From contig OX638368.1 of NCBI GenBank assembly GCA_951812925.1, positions 67,356,569 through 67,420,568 on the forward strand: a stretch of DNA of 64,000 nucleotides, written 5' to 3'. Made by a program: the position numbers and the translations under genes. The notes beneath the pieces were generated by a model, which was not told where the DNA came from, searched no databases, and saw only the letters and a program-made list of their open reading frames with translations. Origin of the DNA: Calliopum simillimum (lineage: Eukaryota; Arthropoda; Insecta; Diptera; Lauxaniidae). Within the stretch, counting starts at the first letter, position 1. The number at the start of each line of letters is the position of its first letter. Below, one piece after another: positions 10,686-22,680 of this stretch.

Positions 10686-11899
10686 ATGGACATTCCGCTA
10701 AATAAAAAAACAATGGACTGCACACCAATAAAAGTGCATAATGAGGCTTTAAATAGCCTTAATAACCTTTCACTAGCTGGCGGAGCACATGGTTCCGCGG
10801 CTAGTGACTCTATGGACTGCGATGGCTTGCCGGAAAGGGTACTAGGTGCCCTTACTGGTGGTCCAGGGGGGGAGAATGCGGTACTCACTCAAGATTTGGG
10901 TGAGGGGGCATCCATCTCCTCGGACCAGGAGCGTATGCTTCTAAGTTCGCCCCAGTCTGAGCGCACCGCTAACTCCTTGGCCCCGGTCAAGGAGCCTCAA
11001 AAAAGGGCGAAGGTGAAGCTGTCTGGTGCCGGGCGCAAGAGACTCAAAACCTTTTTCGCCAGTGGCCTATCGCTGGAAACAGCAAGGGCTCTGGCATCAA
11101 GGCCGGGTTCAACGGCGTGCTTCGCAGCCATCCAAACGCGGTCGCTCAAACAGCACCTCACCAACGTCTCCGATCAGATCGGTGAAGTGATTTGCTCCTC
11201 AAGGCGAATCTGGAGTAAGGAACAGCACCTTGGTGCAAAGCCTGCCACCAGAGGCGCCTAGGGGATCTCCCGCTTTGCCGACCCTGGTGGAGGACAAGGG
11301 TGAAACAGTGGCCGTTTCCGGGAAGGAGGCTGAGCAGAGTATTTCCACGGGAATTCAGAGCTCAAAGCCCACCTTAGCGGAGGTGGTCGTTTCCAAGAAG
11401 GTGGGCATTATGCCTGCCGACTTTCCGCAGGGCATATGGTCCCATGAACAAATTGTAGGGGTGCAAAACTGCATCCTACAAGGTGTTTGTGCAGACAGGG
11501 ATGGCCCGGTGAGACCCCATTTTGCAGGCTGCGGTTTCAAGCCTGGTTGGCTGGTCATCAATTGTCTTGATGACGAAACTGTAGCCTGCCAAAGGCTCCA
11601 GCATCAGCTCTTGAGAGCCTTGGGAAGGAGCTAAATTGAAGGTATTGGACGAGGCAGACGTGCCAAAAGCCCAAATCTTCATCGGCTACTTCCCGGGCTC
11701 AAGCAACTGGACAAACGAACGAATTCTGGGTCAAGTAAGGGCCCAGAATTCGGACGTTTGTCTGGGTGATTGGCGGGTGCTTAACAGAGTTTAGAAGGGC
11801 GAGCACGTGGAGCTCGCTGTTGCTCTGGACCCCTCATCAGCCGAACAGGTCGAAAAGCTGGGACATAAAGTGTTCTATGGTTTTGGAACTGCCCAGCTG
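10686..11899 (+). pseudogene. ORF1 of the LOA-like element, frame-broken
   Basis: ORF1 proteins of this clade bind the element RNA. The likely start is the ATG at 10686 (MDIPLNKK). The first part is Ser/Gly/Pro-rich and low in structure, with a basic KRAKVKLSGAGRKRLK segment, and ends at 11261. The same protein continues in a second frame (11230-11634) and then a third (to about 11899). That part contains KAQIFIGYFPGSSNWTNERI and ELAVALDPSSAEQVEKLG, which I recognise as the DUF4780 region of LOA-type ORF1s. At least two frameshifts and one nonsense codon interrupt it. Confidence 0.75.
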
Positions 11900-12162
11900 T
11901 GACCGAGGCTGAAGGGAAACAGACCAAAAGGGGAGAGTGCACATGATGATCGCCCCTCAACATCAAAAGCCGCGAGTGCACCACCGACTAGGAGTTCAAC
12001 CGCTGGGCGAAGTACCACACTTCGAGCACCCGCAGCAGAGAAGGGCAACAGTGCCGCAAGACCAAAAAAATTCTCTGTTTTGGGTCGACTTAGAAAGTGG
12101 GAAAGAAACGACCCAGATACTCTGCATGCCACTAAAGGTGGCAAAGTTAGGAAGGGGACCTA

Positions 12163-14512
12163 ATGTCCCACTCCCAACTCATTGCAGACCCCACCAGTTG
12201 GAGGCAACTTAAGTGCCTTCAAATCAACCACCACCGGGCAGCAGCAGTTTCCTACAGGCTCAGCGCCATGGTGGACGAGAAGTGTCTGGCTTTCGTAGCC
12301 ATACAGGAGCCATGGGCTTCTAAAGGCCTCGTAAATGGCCTTTCGACAAAAACATGTAAGTTGGTCTACGATAGTAATGTCGACCGTCCGCGGGCGGCTA
12401 TTTTAATCAATAAACACTTTAAATTTCTTCCCATTTCAGAGTTCATCCAAAGGGACCTAGTGGCGGTGCAGGCAGAGGTGCCTAGTGCCAGAGGGAGGAA
12501 GAACATCGTCTTGGCGTCACTTTGCCTTCAGGGCGACTCGGAGGAGGCTGTAACCAATGAGCTAAAGCAGCTCACGGAATACTGCCACAGTAAAAACCTC
12601 CCCTGGGTGGTGTGCTGCGACGCCAACGCGCTCCACACGGTATGGGGCAGCACAGACACAAACAAACGAGGTGAGTCCATCTTTGATTTCATTACTACAA
12701 AAAACTTAGTGGTAGCAAACAGGGGGAATGAACCCACATTTGTAAATGTCGTTAGGAGAGAGGTTTTAGATCTTACCCTATCTAGTACTTTTATTTCAAA
12801 TAACATCTCTAACTGGAGAGTGCTAGATGAAGTCTCCTTGTCGGATCATCGTTACATAAGCTTTGATCTGAAGCGAGATACAGAAGACCCCTTTGCGGTT
12901 AGAGATGTTAAGAGAATCAACTGGTCTCTTTATACATTCCATTTAGAGCAAAACATTGAATGCCTGAGTGGGAAAATAACTAACTCACAAGAATTAGATC
13001 ACGTAGTTAACACAATCACAAACAGTATCACTGATGCTTTCGAGAAAAGCTGCACACCAAAAGTTAAAAGACGTTCTCGCAACGTAACCTGCTGGAGCGG
13101 GGAGCTGGATAAGCTGCGGCTGAAAGCTAGACAACTCTTTAATAGGGCTAAATCCAACGGGGATTGGGCAGCATATAGAATTGCCCTAACAGACTACAAC
13201 AAGGAGCTGAGAAGGTCAAAAAGGGCATCATGGAGAGAGCACTGTGAGGGGATTGAGTTACTCCCAACAGCTACAAGGCTCCAAAAGTCCTTTATAAAAG
13301 ACCACTCAAACGGCCTTTCAACACTTAAAAGGGCAAATGTGGATTATACGGAAAGCCCGGAGGAAACTGGACAGCTATTACTGGACACACATTTCCCTGG
13401 CTATGTTAGGTGCGAAGAGTCCTGCGAACCAACCAGAGATACAAAACTCCTGGTGGCAACCAGACGGAACTTCTCCTTAGCCCGTAAAATTTTTACCATT
13501 GAAAAAGTTAAATGGGCAGTCTCCACTTTTAACCCATTTAAATCTCCTGGGGCGGATAATATTCAACCTTGCCTATTGCAGAAAGGTATAGATATACTGG
13601 CACCTACTCTAACTAATATCTTCAGGCTAAGCCTAGAACTAGGAATAGTATCTGAAGATTGGACTAAAGCCCGAGTTGCTTTTATTCCTAAAGCAGGCAA
13701 AAAGGCGGACCACACGCCCAAAGCCTATCGACCTATAAGTCTAACCTCATTTCTTCTGAAAACAATGGAGAAAATTTTAGATCAGTATCTTAGAAGTGTG
13801 TACCTTGAGGCTGCACCTTTACATCCTGAACAATATGCTTACCAATCGGGTAAATCAACTGAAACCGCCATACATAGCCTCACGACTAAAATCGAGAAGG
13901 CTTTAGGGGTCAAGGAAGTAGCCCTCTGTTCATCTATTGACATACAAGGAGCTTTTGACAACACGACTTTTAAGTCAATTGAGGAATCACTGATCAGGAA
14001 GGGAATACCCGAAATGATCATTGATTGGGTCCTCAACATGCTTAAAAATAGGACAATCATCTATGAAGCGGGCACAGAAAGATTAACTGTAAGGACAACT
14101 AAAGGTTGCCCCCAGGGAGGTGTACTGTCACCGCTCTTATGGATTTTAGTCATCGACGAACTACTAGAAATTCTTGATGGTCACAAATTCGAGGTCCAGG
14201 GCTTTGCTGACGATCTCATTATTATGGTTAGAGGCAAGTTTGACTATACCGTAACTGAACGAATGCAACTAGCTCTCAACTTAGCTCTAGGCTGATGTCG
14301 AGAGAAAGGACTCGAGATTAACCCTAGTAAAACCACACTGGTGCCCTTTACCTGGAAGAGGAAGCTAAACCTGAAAGCTTTAAATCTGGGGGGAAAGGTA
14401 CTAACGGTTTCCGAGGAGATGAAATATCTAGGAGTAATCCTAGATAAGAGTCTAACTTGGAATAGTCATCTATCATACATAACAAATAAAGCCTTAAGAA
14501 TAACACAGGTTT
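12163..14512 (+). pseudogene. ORF2 endonuclease and reverse transcriptase of the LOA-like element
   Basis: The ORF starts at ATG 12163. The N-terminal ~240 residues are an exonuclease-endonuclease-phosphatase fold, with FVAIQEPW (catalytic Glu), CCDANALHTVWGS (Asp and Asn) and SLSDHRYI (the terminal SDH motif). The RT domain has ARVAFIPKAGKK, YRPISLTS, GCPQGGVLSPLLW and the catalytic FADD (VQGFADDLII). A TGA at 14293-14295, probably from TGG, ends the long frame. The same frame continues with CREKGLEINPSKT and KYLGVILD before the palindromic element at 14513 interrupts it. Confidence 0.9.
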
Positions 14513-15283
14513 ACAAAAAAAAATGTCATGGCGTTTTGATCAGACTATGTGTTTCCTAGGGACTTTGACGTCCTGAATCCGAACCCGCGGTCCGTTTTTT
14601 TCCAGAACGTCTGAGAAAAAAGATTTCAAGGTCATATGGAGGTCAAAATGGGGTTCGTGTGTAGTTTAGTGAAAAAATCGCTAAAATTCTGAAACTATTT
14701 TTTTATCATTGAATTCTTACTCCTTAAAAAGAATATGTAACCAAAAAGGGTATCTCGGACCTAGTTTCGGAGATATAGCCATCGGAAGATCCAGATATAT
14801 CTTCTATGAAAACCGCTATAAGTTAGGAACCCCTGAATGGATTTAAAAAATATTGGTGTCATATGAAAGGTATTTTGACAATCCAAAAAATTGGATTCAA
14901 AGTTTTGGAGATATGACCTTTTTTGAAATTTTGAGAAATTTTTCAATTACAACAACAAATACATCAACAACACCAGCAACAATAAAAACAACAACAACAA
15001 AATACCTTTCATATAACATCAATATTTTCTAAATCCATCCAGTGGTTCCCAACTTATAGCGGTTTTCATAGAAGATATATCCGGATCTTCTGATGGCTAT
15101 ATCTCCGAAACTAGATCCGAGAGACCGTTTTTGATCACATATTCCATATGACCTTGATATCTTTTTTCTCAGACGTTCTGGAAAGAAACGGACCCCGGAT
15201 TCGGATTCAGGACGTCAAAGTCCCTAGGAAACACATAGTCTGATCAAAACGCCATGACATTTTTTTATTTTGTAAACCTGTGT
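14513..15283. mobile_element. Palindromic (foldback-like) element in the LOA ORF2
   Basis: About 771 bases whose left third (ACACAGGTTTACAAAA, then GTCATGGCGTTTTGATCAGA) is repeated as the inverse complement at the right end, up to ...GTAAACCTGTGT. The arms stay similar to about 14890 and back from about 15010, around a loop of AAC/AAT-type simple sequence (14945-15001). It has no coding capacity. It splits LOA ORF2 between ALRI and NACQWLYGKTWG. The flanks read AATA and AATG, so a short target duplication is possible but not proven. A segment with GTTTCGGAGATATAG is shared with the element at 33155. Confidence 0.82.
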
Positions 15284-15950
15284 AATGCTTGTCAATGGCT
15301 ATATGGTAAAACATGGGGACTACGGCCAAAAATGATGGCATGGTCCTATAAAACTATCACCGTACCAATGATCACTTATGCTGCATTAGCATGGTGGCCA
15401 AAGGTAGACCAAGTAGGGGCTCAAAATGAACTAAACAGGATCTTCAGAATAGCCTGCTTGGGTATTACAGGGGCACTAAGGACGTGCCCCACAGTAGCTC
15501 TAGGTATGCTTACGGGTCTCACCCCTCTTCACCTTATGGTTAAGAAAGAAGCAGCCTGTGCGGCCCTCAGACTACCTCATTTACAACAACTTAAAGAAGG
15601 CAATCTAACAGGGCATGTCAAGATCCTGGATATATTCTAGGACACACCATGCCGTTCGGTCTCTGACAAGATAAGTAAAAAATTTGTTTTCTCTAGAACA
15701 TTCAAAGTGGTAATCAATGACCGCGCTGAATGGAAGAGGAAGGACATAAATGTAAAACAGGGCTCACAGGTATGGTTCACTGACGGGTCCAAAATGGAAG
15801 ATGGCAGCGCGGGAGCTGGAGTTGTGGGACCAAGATTCCAGAAAGCAGTTGCAATGGGAAAAACAGCTTCTAGTTTTCAGGTGGAGGTCCACGCTTTAGA
15901 GTTGTGTGCTAGAGAATGTCTAAGAAGGGGCACTTCCGGCACCGACATAT
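15284..15950 (+). pseudogene. LOA ORF2, end of RT and start of RNase H
   Basis: This continues ORF2 after the palindromic insertion: a thumb-like region (WLYGKTWGLRPKMMAW, TYAALAWWPKV) to a stop near 15640, then, after a short break, the RNase H start VWFTDGSKMEDGSAGAG (first catalytic Asp) and FQVEVHALELCARE (Glu). The frame is cut at 15950 inside GTDI by the palindromic element and resumes at 22918 with YSDSQASLKS. Confidence 0.87.
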
Positions 15951-16985
15951 GAGGAATTCTCAAAAATTGTGGAATTCTACAGATTTTGAGGCACATTCAC
16001 CAAACTTGGTGGAGAGGTCACTTATTATATAAGAATCAAAAATTGGAAGGGTGCACGTCAAAAAAAAAAAAGTTACGCATATATATATGAAGCAAAACAC
16101 GTCAAGTGTACCAGCTGAAAATTTTTTTGTATCCGATTTCGCTCAAATTTGGCAATATAGTAGTCCTGATATACAAAAACAATATTCCGGGAGGATTTGG
16201 TCCTAGTACCATTTATTGTTAAAATACAGGGTGTTAAGTTGGCGTTTTTAGTGATTTTCATGAAAAGGTGTTTTTTCAAAAATTTAGAGCTTACACCAAA
16301 GTTTGTAAAGTAACTTGTCCCATTCATTTTTAAATGTTCTTTTTATAAAAAAATATTACATGGTGGAAAAAAATTTTTTTCACCGAAATATTTTAAACTT
16401 AAAAATACTTTTGAATTTTTTTTTAAAAAAACCCCCCTTAAATTTTTTTTAAAAGTACTTCAAATTAAAGCATAATTTAAAAGCTTTAAAATGATGTGTG
16501 ACTCAAGATGGTATTCGGTCGTTGGATGAGAGTTTTTTTCTTTTAAACGCCCACAGCAGGCAAAACTCTTTGTTTACTCAAGAGGAAGGCATCTTACGAA
16601 AAAAGCGTTTAAAAGCCAAAAACTCTCATCCAACGACCGAATACCATCTTGAGTCACACATCATTTTAAAGCTTTTAAATTATGTTTTAATTTGAAGTAC
16701 TTTTAAAAAAAATTTAAGGGGGGTTTTTTAAAAAAAAAATTCAAAAGTATTTTTAAGTTTAAAATATTTCGGTGAAAAAAAATTTTTTTCACCATGTAAT
16801 ATTTTTTTATAAAAAGAACATTTAAAAATGAATGGGACAAGTTACTTTACAAACTTTGGTGTGAGCTCTAAATTTTTGAAAAAACACCTTTTCATGAAAA
16901 TCACTAAAAACGCCAACTTCAACACCCTGTATTTTAACAATAAATTGTACTAGGACCAAATCCTCCCGGAATATTGTTTTTGTAT

Positions 16986-17173
16986 TGTTGCCGACACCTT
17001 CATAAAAACAACTTTTCAAATTTATTTTAATTTAATCAATTTCACTTTGATTTACCCTTTTAAAAAATAGAATAATTTTTTCACTTGGAATTAAAAAAGA
17101 GAAAAGAAACATTTAATTTTGAAGTTGATTCAATAAATTTACTTTCAAAATTCCAAATCGTTTTATTCCAACA
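16986..17173 (+). repeat. 5' LTR of the PHD-finger BEL element
   Basis: 188 bases, very short for a BEL LTR. By eye it is identical to 22493-22680. It is followed by a leader of only 43 bases (17174-17216) before the gag ATG. Confidence 0.93.
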
Positions 17174-17216
17174 TTCTTCAAAATTAAATTGAAATTATAA
17201 ATCCGTCAACGTGAAA

Positions 17217-19886
17217 ATGTTCAGTACTCCTCCAGCTCGAAAGACATTTAGCTGTGGCCAGTGCAAGGCTGAAGATTCAATGCAGATGGTCCAATGCGAC
17301 AAATGTGATATTTGGTATCACTTTGAATGCGCCGGAGTCGATGCTACAATCAAAGATCAGCCATGGAAATGCTCCAAGTGCAATAGCAAAACAGCACCTT
17401 TAGACAAAATGGAGGATCACAAAAATGAACGCGTTGAAAGAGGAACGAAGACTATCTCATTATGTTCAACAAGATCTTCGAAACGCCGCAATATAGATCT
17501 TGAGTTAAAGCTCCTTGAAGAAGAAAAGGCTTTGGAGCAAAAATATCTGCAGAAAAAATTTGAGATCTTATCTGCTGGCAGTGAAAAGCAAATCGAAGAA
17601 AAAGGAAGCTGCAGTCATGCACCAGACCGAACCAGAGAATTGGTTTCAAAACTTTCATTTCCTATTGCTTCCAAAGAGGAAGATTTAGTTTTATCTAACT
17701 CTCAGTTAGCTGCAAGGCAAGCATTATCGCGAGAACTTCCAATTTTCAACGGCAAACCTGAGGAGTGGCCGCTGTTTTATAGTTCCTTTCAAGAAAGCAC
17801 TAAAATATGTGGATATTCTTCAGCTGAAAATCTCCTGCGATTGCAAAAATGCCTTAAGGGAAAGGCATATGAGCTTGTGAGTAGCCATCTTTTGCTGCCA
17901 ACGAACTTTCCCGAAATTATACAAACACTTAAAATGATGTTTGGGCGGCCTAGTGTGATAATAAACTCTATGCTTGATAAAATCCGCTCCGAACCAGCAC
18001 CGAAGCCAAATAAGCTTGAAGCTCTCGTTTCATATGCAATATTGGTGCGGAACCTGTGTTCTACAATGGAGGCTTCAGGTCTAGACGCACACATGAATAA
18101 CCCGTTACTTCTGCAAGAACTAGTGGACAAACTACCCGCACAAACGAAACTCAATTGGGCTATGTATATCGTTGATCGCGATGCAAATATTTCAATGTTT
18201 TCGCAATGGTTATACAATGTCGCTGAAGCTGTTTCACAGGTGAGCTCAACTTTGTTTCCTTTAAAATTTAGCAGTGGAAGTTTACATGCACATGAGTCGG
18301 AAAAGAATGCAGTGCAAAAAAGATGCCCGATATGTGACGAGCAACACTATGTTGAATCTTGTAGCCAGTTTACTGCAATGAAGTTAACCAAAAGATGGGA
18401 CATGGTAAAGAAGTTCAATCTATGTCGCTTATGCCTCAAAAACCATGGTAGCTTCCGTTGCTCTAAAGATAAATGTTCAGTAGAAGGCTGTGAAGCTAGA
18501 CACAACAAACTTCTTCATAAATTTGCAAGAGATCCCACAAGAGTCAGCGCCCATTCTTGTCCTAACTATAAGATGAATACATATTTCAAAATTTTACCTG
18601 TCACTTTGCATCACAGAGGTACATCTGTAGACACCTATGCATTTTTAGACGATGGCTCCAATGTAACGCTTATTGAAAAAGAGGTTTGCGATAAACTTAG
18701 CCTAGAAGGGCAACCAAAAGCTCTTTGCTTAAAGTGGACATCTAATACGTCAAGAACCGAAAATGAGTCGATGCAAGTTTGCGTTTGGATATCTGCACGT
18801 GAGGAAAATGCTAAGAAATTTGAATTACTTGATGTGCGCACAGTTGATCAATTGGCGTTGCCAGTTCAAAGCGTCACAAAACAGCAGTTGTCCGCATTTA
18901 GCCATTTAAAGAAGATCCCATATTTGCCGTATGTTAAAGCAGTACCTAAAATTCTAATTGGTCTAAATAACGGCTATGTCTGCAATACTTTAAAGACTGC
19001 CGAAGGAAAGTCCACAGATCCAAGTGCATCCAAGACAAGACTTGGTTGGGTAGTGCATGGTGGCGGTCAAACAAGTGATAGCGCACTTAACATCCACAAT
19101 TTTGAGCAATGTGATTGCGACTATGAGATGGAAAAGTTACACAATATTGTATCCGAATACCTCTCACTCGAAAACTTTGGAAGAAGAATTGAGTTAGAGG
19201 CACCAGACATAGTACGAGCAAAAGAAGTAATGCATTCCACTACTAAACGCATTGGGAAACGTTTTGAAACGGGATTAATTTGGCAGTCAAAATTTACCGA
19301 ATTTCCAAATAGTTACCCCATGGCCTTGAGACGACTTCATTGCTTAGAGAAAAAGTTAAGTCCTGATCACATTCCAGTGGTAACGAAGTATATTGACGAT
19401 TTAGTCACAAAAGGATATGCGCGAAAATTGAGTGACGAGGAGATTCATAATACTAATGGCGTCATTTGGTATCTACCAATCTTTACAGTTACCAACCCTA
19501 ATAAACCTGGTAAGGTGCGTTTGGTTTGGGATGCTGCTGCAAAGGTACGAGGAACATCTTTGAATTCAATGCTACTCAAAGGACCAGATTTAACAGCACC
19601 ACTACTGTCAGTGTTATATGGGTTCCGTATGAGAAAAGTTGCTATTTGTGGAGACATCAAGGAAATGTTTCATCAGGTGCTAATCCGCAAAGAAGACCAA
19701 AGTGCTCAACGATTTCTTTGGCGAAATAACGAAGACAACAGGAATCCCGACATCTACGTTATGCAGGTTATGACTTTTGGTGCAGCATGCTCTCCCTGTT
19801 CGGCGCAGTACGTAAAGAATCGAAATGCTGACGAGTTCAAAGCAAAATATCCAAGAGCAGTTGACTCAATAATAAATCATCACTAG
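17217..19886 (+). pseudogene. BEL Gag-protease-RT polyprotein, stopped at the catalytic YVDD
   Basis: The likely start is ATG 17217. Residues ~10-60 form a PHD finger (CGQC, then CDKCDIWYHFEC, then CSKC). A Lys/Glu coiled segment follows, then a DUF1759-like capsid region (LPIFNGKPEEWPLFYSSF, LQKCLKGKAYELV), Cys/His zinc fingers (CPICDEQHYVESC, CRLCLKNHGSFRC), and a protease with FLDDGSNVTLI. RT shows VRLVWDAAAKVRGTSLN and CGDIKEMFHQV. The frame ends at TAG 19884-19886, exactly where the Tyr of the YVDD active site should be; VDDLLDCAD continues straight after it in the same frame. One base change (TAC or TAT to TAG) would explain it. Confidence 0.92.
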
Positions 19887-20981
19887 GTCGATGACCTTTT
19901 GGATTGTGCAGACACAGAATCCGAAGCTATAAAGTTGGCAAAAGATGTGGCTTTTATCCACAGTGAAGCAGGCTTCTTCATCAGGAATTTTAAATCAAAC
20001 TCTAAGGTCGTTATGGAAAACCTCGGTGAGTTACAAGAACAAAATTCTATTTCTTTTAGTAATCAAGATATCCAAATGTCAACTGAAAAAGTACTGGGAA
20101 TGTGGTGGTCAACTGCAACGGATAACTTTACGTACTCCTTAAAACTAAACAGGCTTAATAATGAGCTCCTATCTGGAGATAGAAAGCCTACAAAAAAAGA
20201 AGTACTGAGAACCTTAATGTCCGTATTTGATCCACTTGGTTTCTTGTCACCTTATGTTGTTTATTTAAAGATTATTTTACAAGAAGTGTGGAGAACTACA
20301 GATGGCTGGAACGATGAGATAACTGACGATGCATTTCGAAAATGGCTTATTTGGGTGAAACTTTTGCCAACTATTGAAAATACCAAGATTCCAAGATGGT
20401 ACCAGATAACGGTTGATTCTTCTATTCAACTCCATATATTCGTTGATGCAAGCGAATTAGCCTATGCTGCTGTCGGATACTTTTTGGTTAATTCTGGAGG
20501 CGTACTTCAGTGTTCCTTGGTGAGTGCAAAAGTAAAGGTAGCCCCAAAGCAACCAGTTTCAATACCACGCATGGAACTTCTGGCAGCGGTTCTTGGTGCC
20601 CGCTTAGCAAATATTATATGTAGCATGCATCAGATAACTTTTGAAAGACGTTGGTTTTGGAGCGACTCGAAAACAGTTCTAGCATGGCTGACAGCAGATC
20701 CAAGAAACTATAAACAGTTTGTGATGTTTCGCATTGGAGAAATTCTTGAAAGCACCAAATTTTCAGAATGGAGATATGTTCCAACAAAAGCTAACGTTGC
20801 AGATGACGCCACAAAATGGAAAACAAAGTTTGAGATCAATATGCAGAGCAGATGGTTCACTGGTCCTGAGTTTTTAAAGCAACCAGAACATTCATGGCCT
20901 GAGAAAGGACCCGATTTTTCACAACCTTCTGAAGAGTTAAGACCACATATGTTGCTGGTTCACACCAATGAGCAAGTATAA
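19887..20981 (+). pseudogene. BEL RT thumb and RNase H
   Basis: Direct in-frame continuation after the TAG at 19884. The RT thumb region (TEKVLGMWWST, RTLMSVFDPLGFLSPY) is followed by a Pao-type RNase H with HIFVDASELAYAAVGYF (Asp), PRMELLAAVLGARL (Glu), WSDSKTVLAWL (Asp) and VADDATKW. A TAA at 20979-20981 ends the frame while similarity to the family seems to continue a few codons further, so this is a second nonsense codon or a local frame break before the integrase part. Confidence 0.9.
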
Positions 20982-21019
20982 ATTGCATTGACTACCACAG
21001 ATTCTCTTCCTGGGGAGAA

Positions 21020-22454
21020 TTGCTTAACATGGTTTGCAAATTGTTTACATTCTGTTACAAGCTGAAGCATAGTTGTGTTCCAGGAAAATCAGAGCTGTTG
21101 GCAATATCCGAAAATTATCTCTACCGGCAAATCCAGTACGATTTCTATAAAGACGAAATAGCGGTATTGAAAAATAAAAATGAAGACATAGCGAAGACCA
21201 GCATAGTTTACAAATGTTCTCCTTATCTTGACGAAAACGATGTACTTCGAATGTACGGAAGGATTGATTTGGCAACTAAAGTAGTTGAATGCGTAAAGCG
21301 ACCAATTATTTTACCAAGGGACCATTACTGCACAAGTCTTTTAATTCGACATTTCCATAAAGCATTTCATCATATTCATCATGACACTTGCCTCAACGAA
21401 ATTCGTCAAAAATTTTACATACCTCGCCTAAGAGTCGAACTTAAAAAGGTACGAAGAAATTGTCAACGTTGTAAAAACAACACATCTACACCAAAAGTTC
21501 CTGAGATGGCACAAATGCCGAAAGCCCGGCTGTCACCGTTTACACGTCCATTCACACATGTTGGACTCGAATACTTTGGTCCTATTCGTGTCAAAGTTGC
21601 TAGACATGAAGAAAAACGTTGGGGTGTGCTTTTTACATGTCTCACTGTACGCGCAGTTCATCTTGAAATTGCAAGAGACATGACGACAGATAGCTGCATC
21701 ATGGCCATTCAAAACTTTATAGCAAGACGAGGTACTTCAATATCAATATATTGCGACAACGGAACAAACTTTCGAGGAGCTGAAATTGAGTTGAGAAAGT
21801 CTATTAAGGATATAAATTTTCCAAACATTGCTAATAAATTTAGCACATCTTCAACAAAATGGTACTTCAATCCTCCAGCATCGCCACATATGGGAGGTAG
21901 TTGGGAGAGATTGATTCAATCTGTTAAAAAAAACTCTCTACCAGATCACTCCGAATTTTATTTTCAAAGAAGACACTTTGTATAATGCACTTCTCGAATG
22001 CGAACGCATCATTAATTCTCGCCCTCTTACATATGTCGATTTAGAATCCGTTACGGATGAAGCTCTAACACCTAACCACTTCATTCTTGGGTCATCAAAC
22101 GGAAATAAACCTTTAGGTGAATTTACTACAGACGACTTATCACTAAGAAAGAACTGGAGAAAGGTACAGTATTTTGCAAATTTGTTTTGGAAGCGTTGGG
22201 TTCAAGAATATCTTCCAAATCTAACCAAACGCACAAAGTGGCACGAAAAATCTTCTCCTATTGGAATTGACGACAAAGTTGTTATAGTAGATCCGAATTT
22301 ACCGCGAAACAATTGGCCACTGGGCATTGTTGAAACGGTGTATAAAGCCAAAGATGGAAATGTGAGAAGCGCAACTGTACGAACAGCATCTAGCACATTC
22401 ACACGACCCGTTGCAAAGTTGGCCAAATTGGATGTACGGAAGTCGACTACTTAG
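21020..22454 (+). pseudogene. BEL integrase and C-terminal DUF5641-type domain
   Basis: This region holds an H2C2 zinc-binding domain (HFHKAFHHIHHDTCL..., CQRCKNN) and an integrase core with HVGLEYFGPI (first acidic region), IYCDNGTNFRGA (second Asp) and SPHMGGSWERLIQ (Glu). The frame shifts near 21930-21965 and continues from about 21966 with a tail containing NSRPLTYV, ALTPNHFILG, FWKRWVQEYLP and NWPLGIVETVY, matching the DUF5641 domain of Pao integrases. It stops at 22454, followed by the purine tract and the 3' LTR. Confidence 0.9.
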
Positions 22455-22492
22455 ATGGTTAAAACACGCAGAGTTTTAACGAGGGGAAGAAA

Positions 22493-22680
22493 TGTTGCCG
22501 ACACCTTCATAAAAACAACTTTTCAAATTTATTTTAATTTAATCAATTTCACTTTGATTTACCCTTTTAAAAAATAGAATAATTTTTTCACTTGGAATTA
22601 AAAAAGAGAAAAGAAACATTTAATTTTGAAGTTGATTCAATAAATTTACTTTCAAAATTCCAAATCGTTTTATTCCAACA
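22493..22680 (+). repeat. 3' LTR of the PHD-finger BEL element
   Basis: 188 bases, preceded by the purine tract GAGGGGAAGAAA (22481-22492) and followed by the target duplication TGTAT. No difference from the 5' LTR was seen by eye. Confidence 0.93.

Larger units (their letters stand above)
16986..22680 (+). mobile_element. BEL/Pao LTR retrotransposon with PHD-finger Gag, youngest layer
   Basis: LTRs of 188 bases (16986-17173, 22493-22680) with ends TGTTGCC...CCAACA look identical base for base. The 5-base target duplication TGTAT flanks the element (16981-16985, 22681-22685). The coding order is PHD finger, DUF1759-type Gag, zinc fingers, DUF1758-type protease, RT, RNase H, H2C2 zinc finger, integrase core and DUF5641-type tail, the typical Pao/BEL order. 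A purine tract GAGGGGAAGAAA precedes the 3' LTR. No standard TGG-type primer site follows the 5' LTR. One nonsense codon and further frame breaks interrupt pol. Confidence 0.93.
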
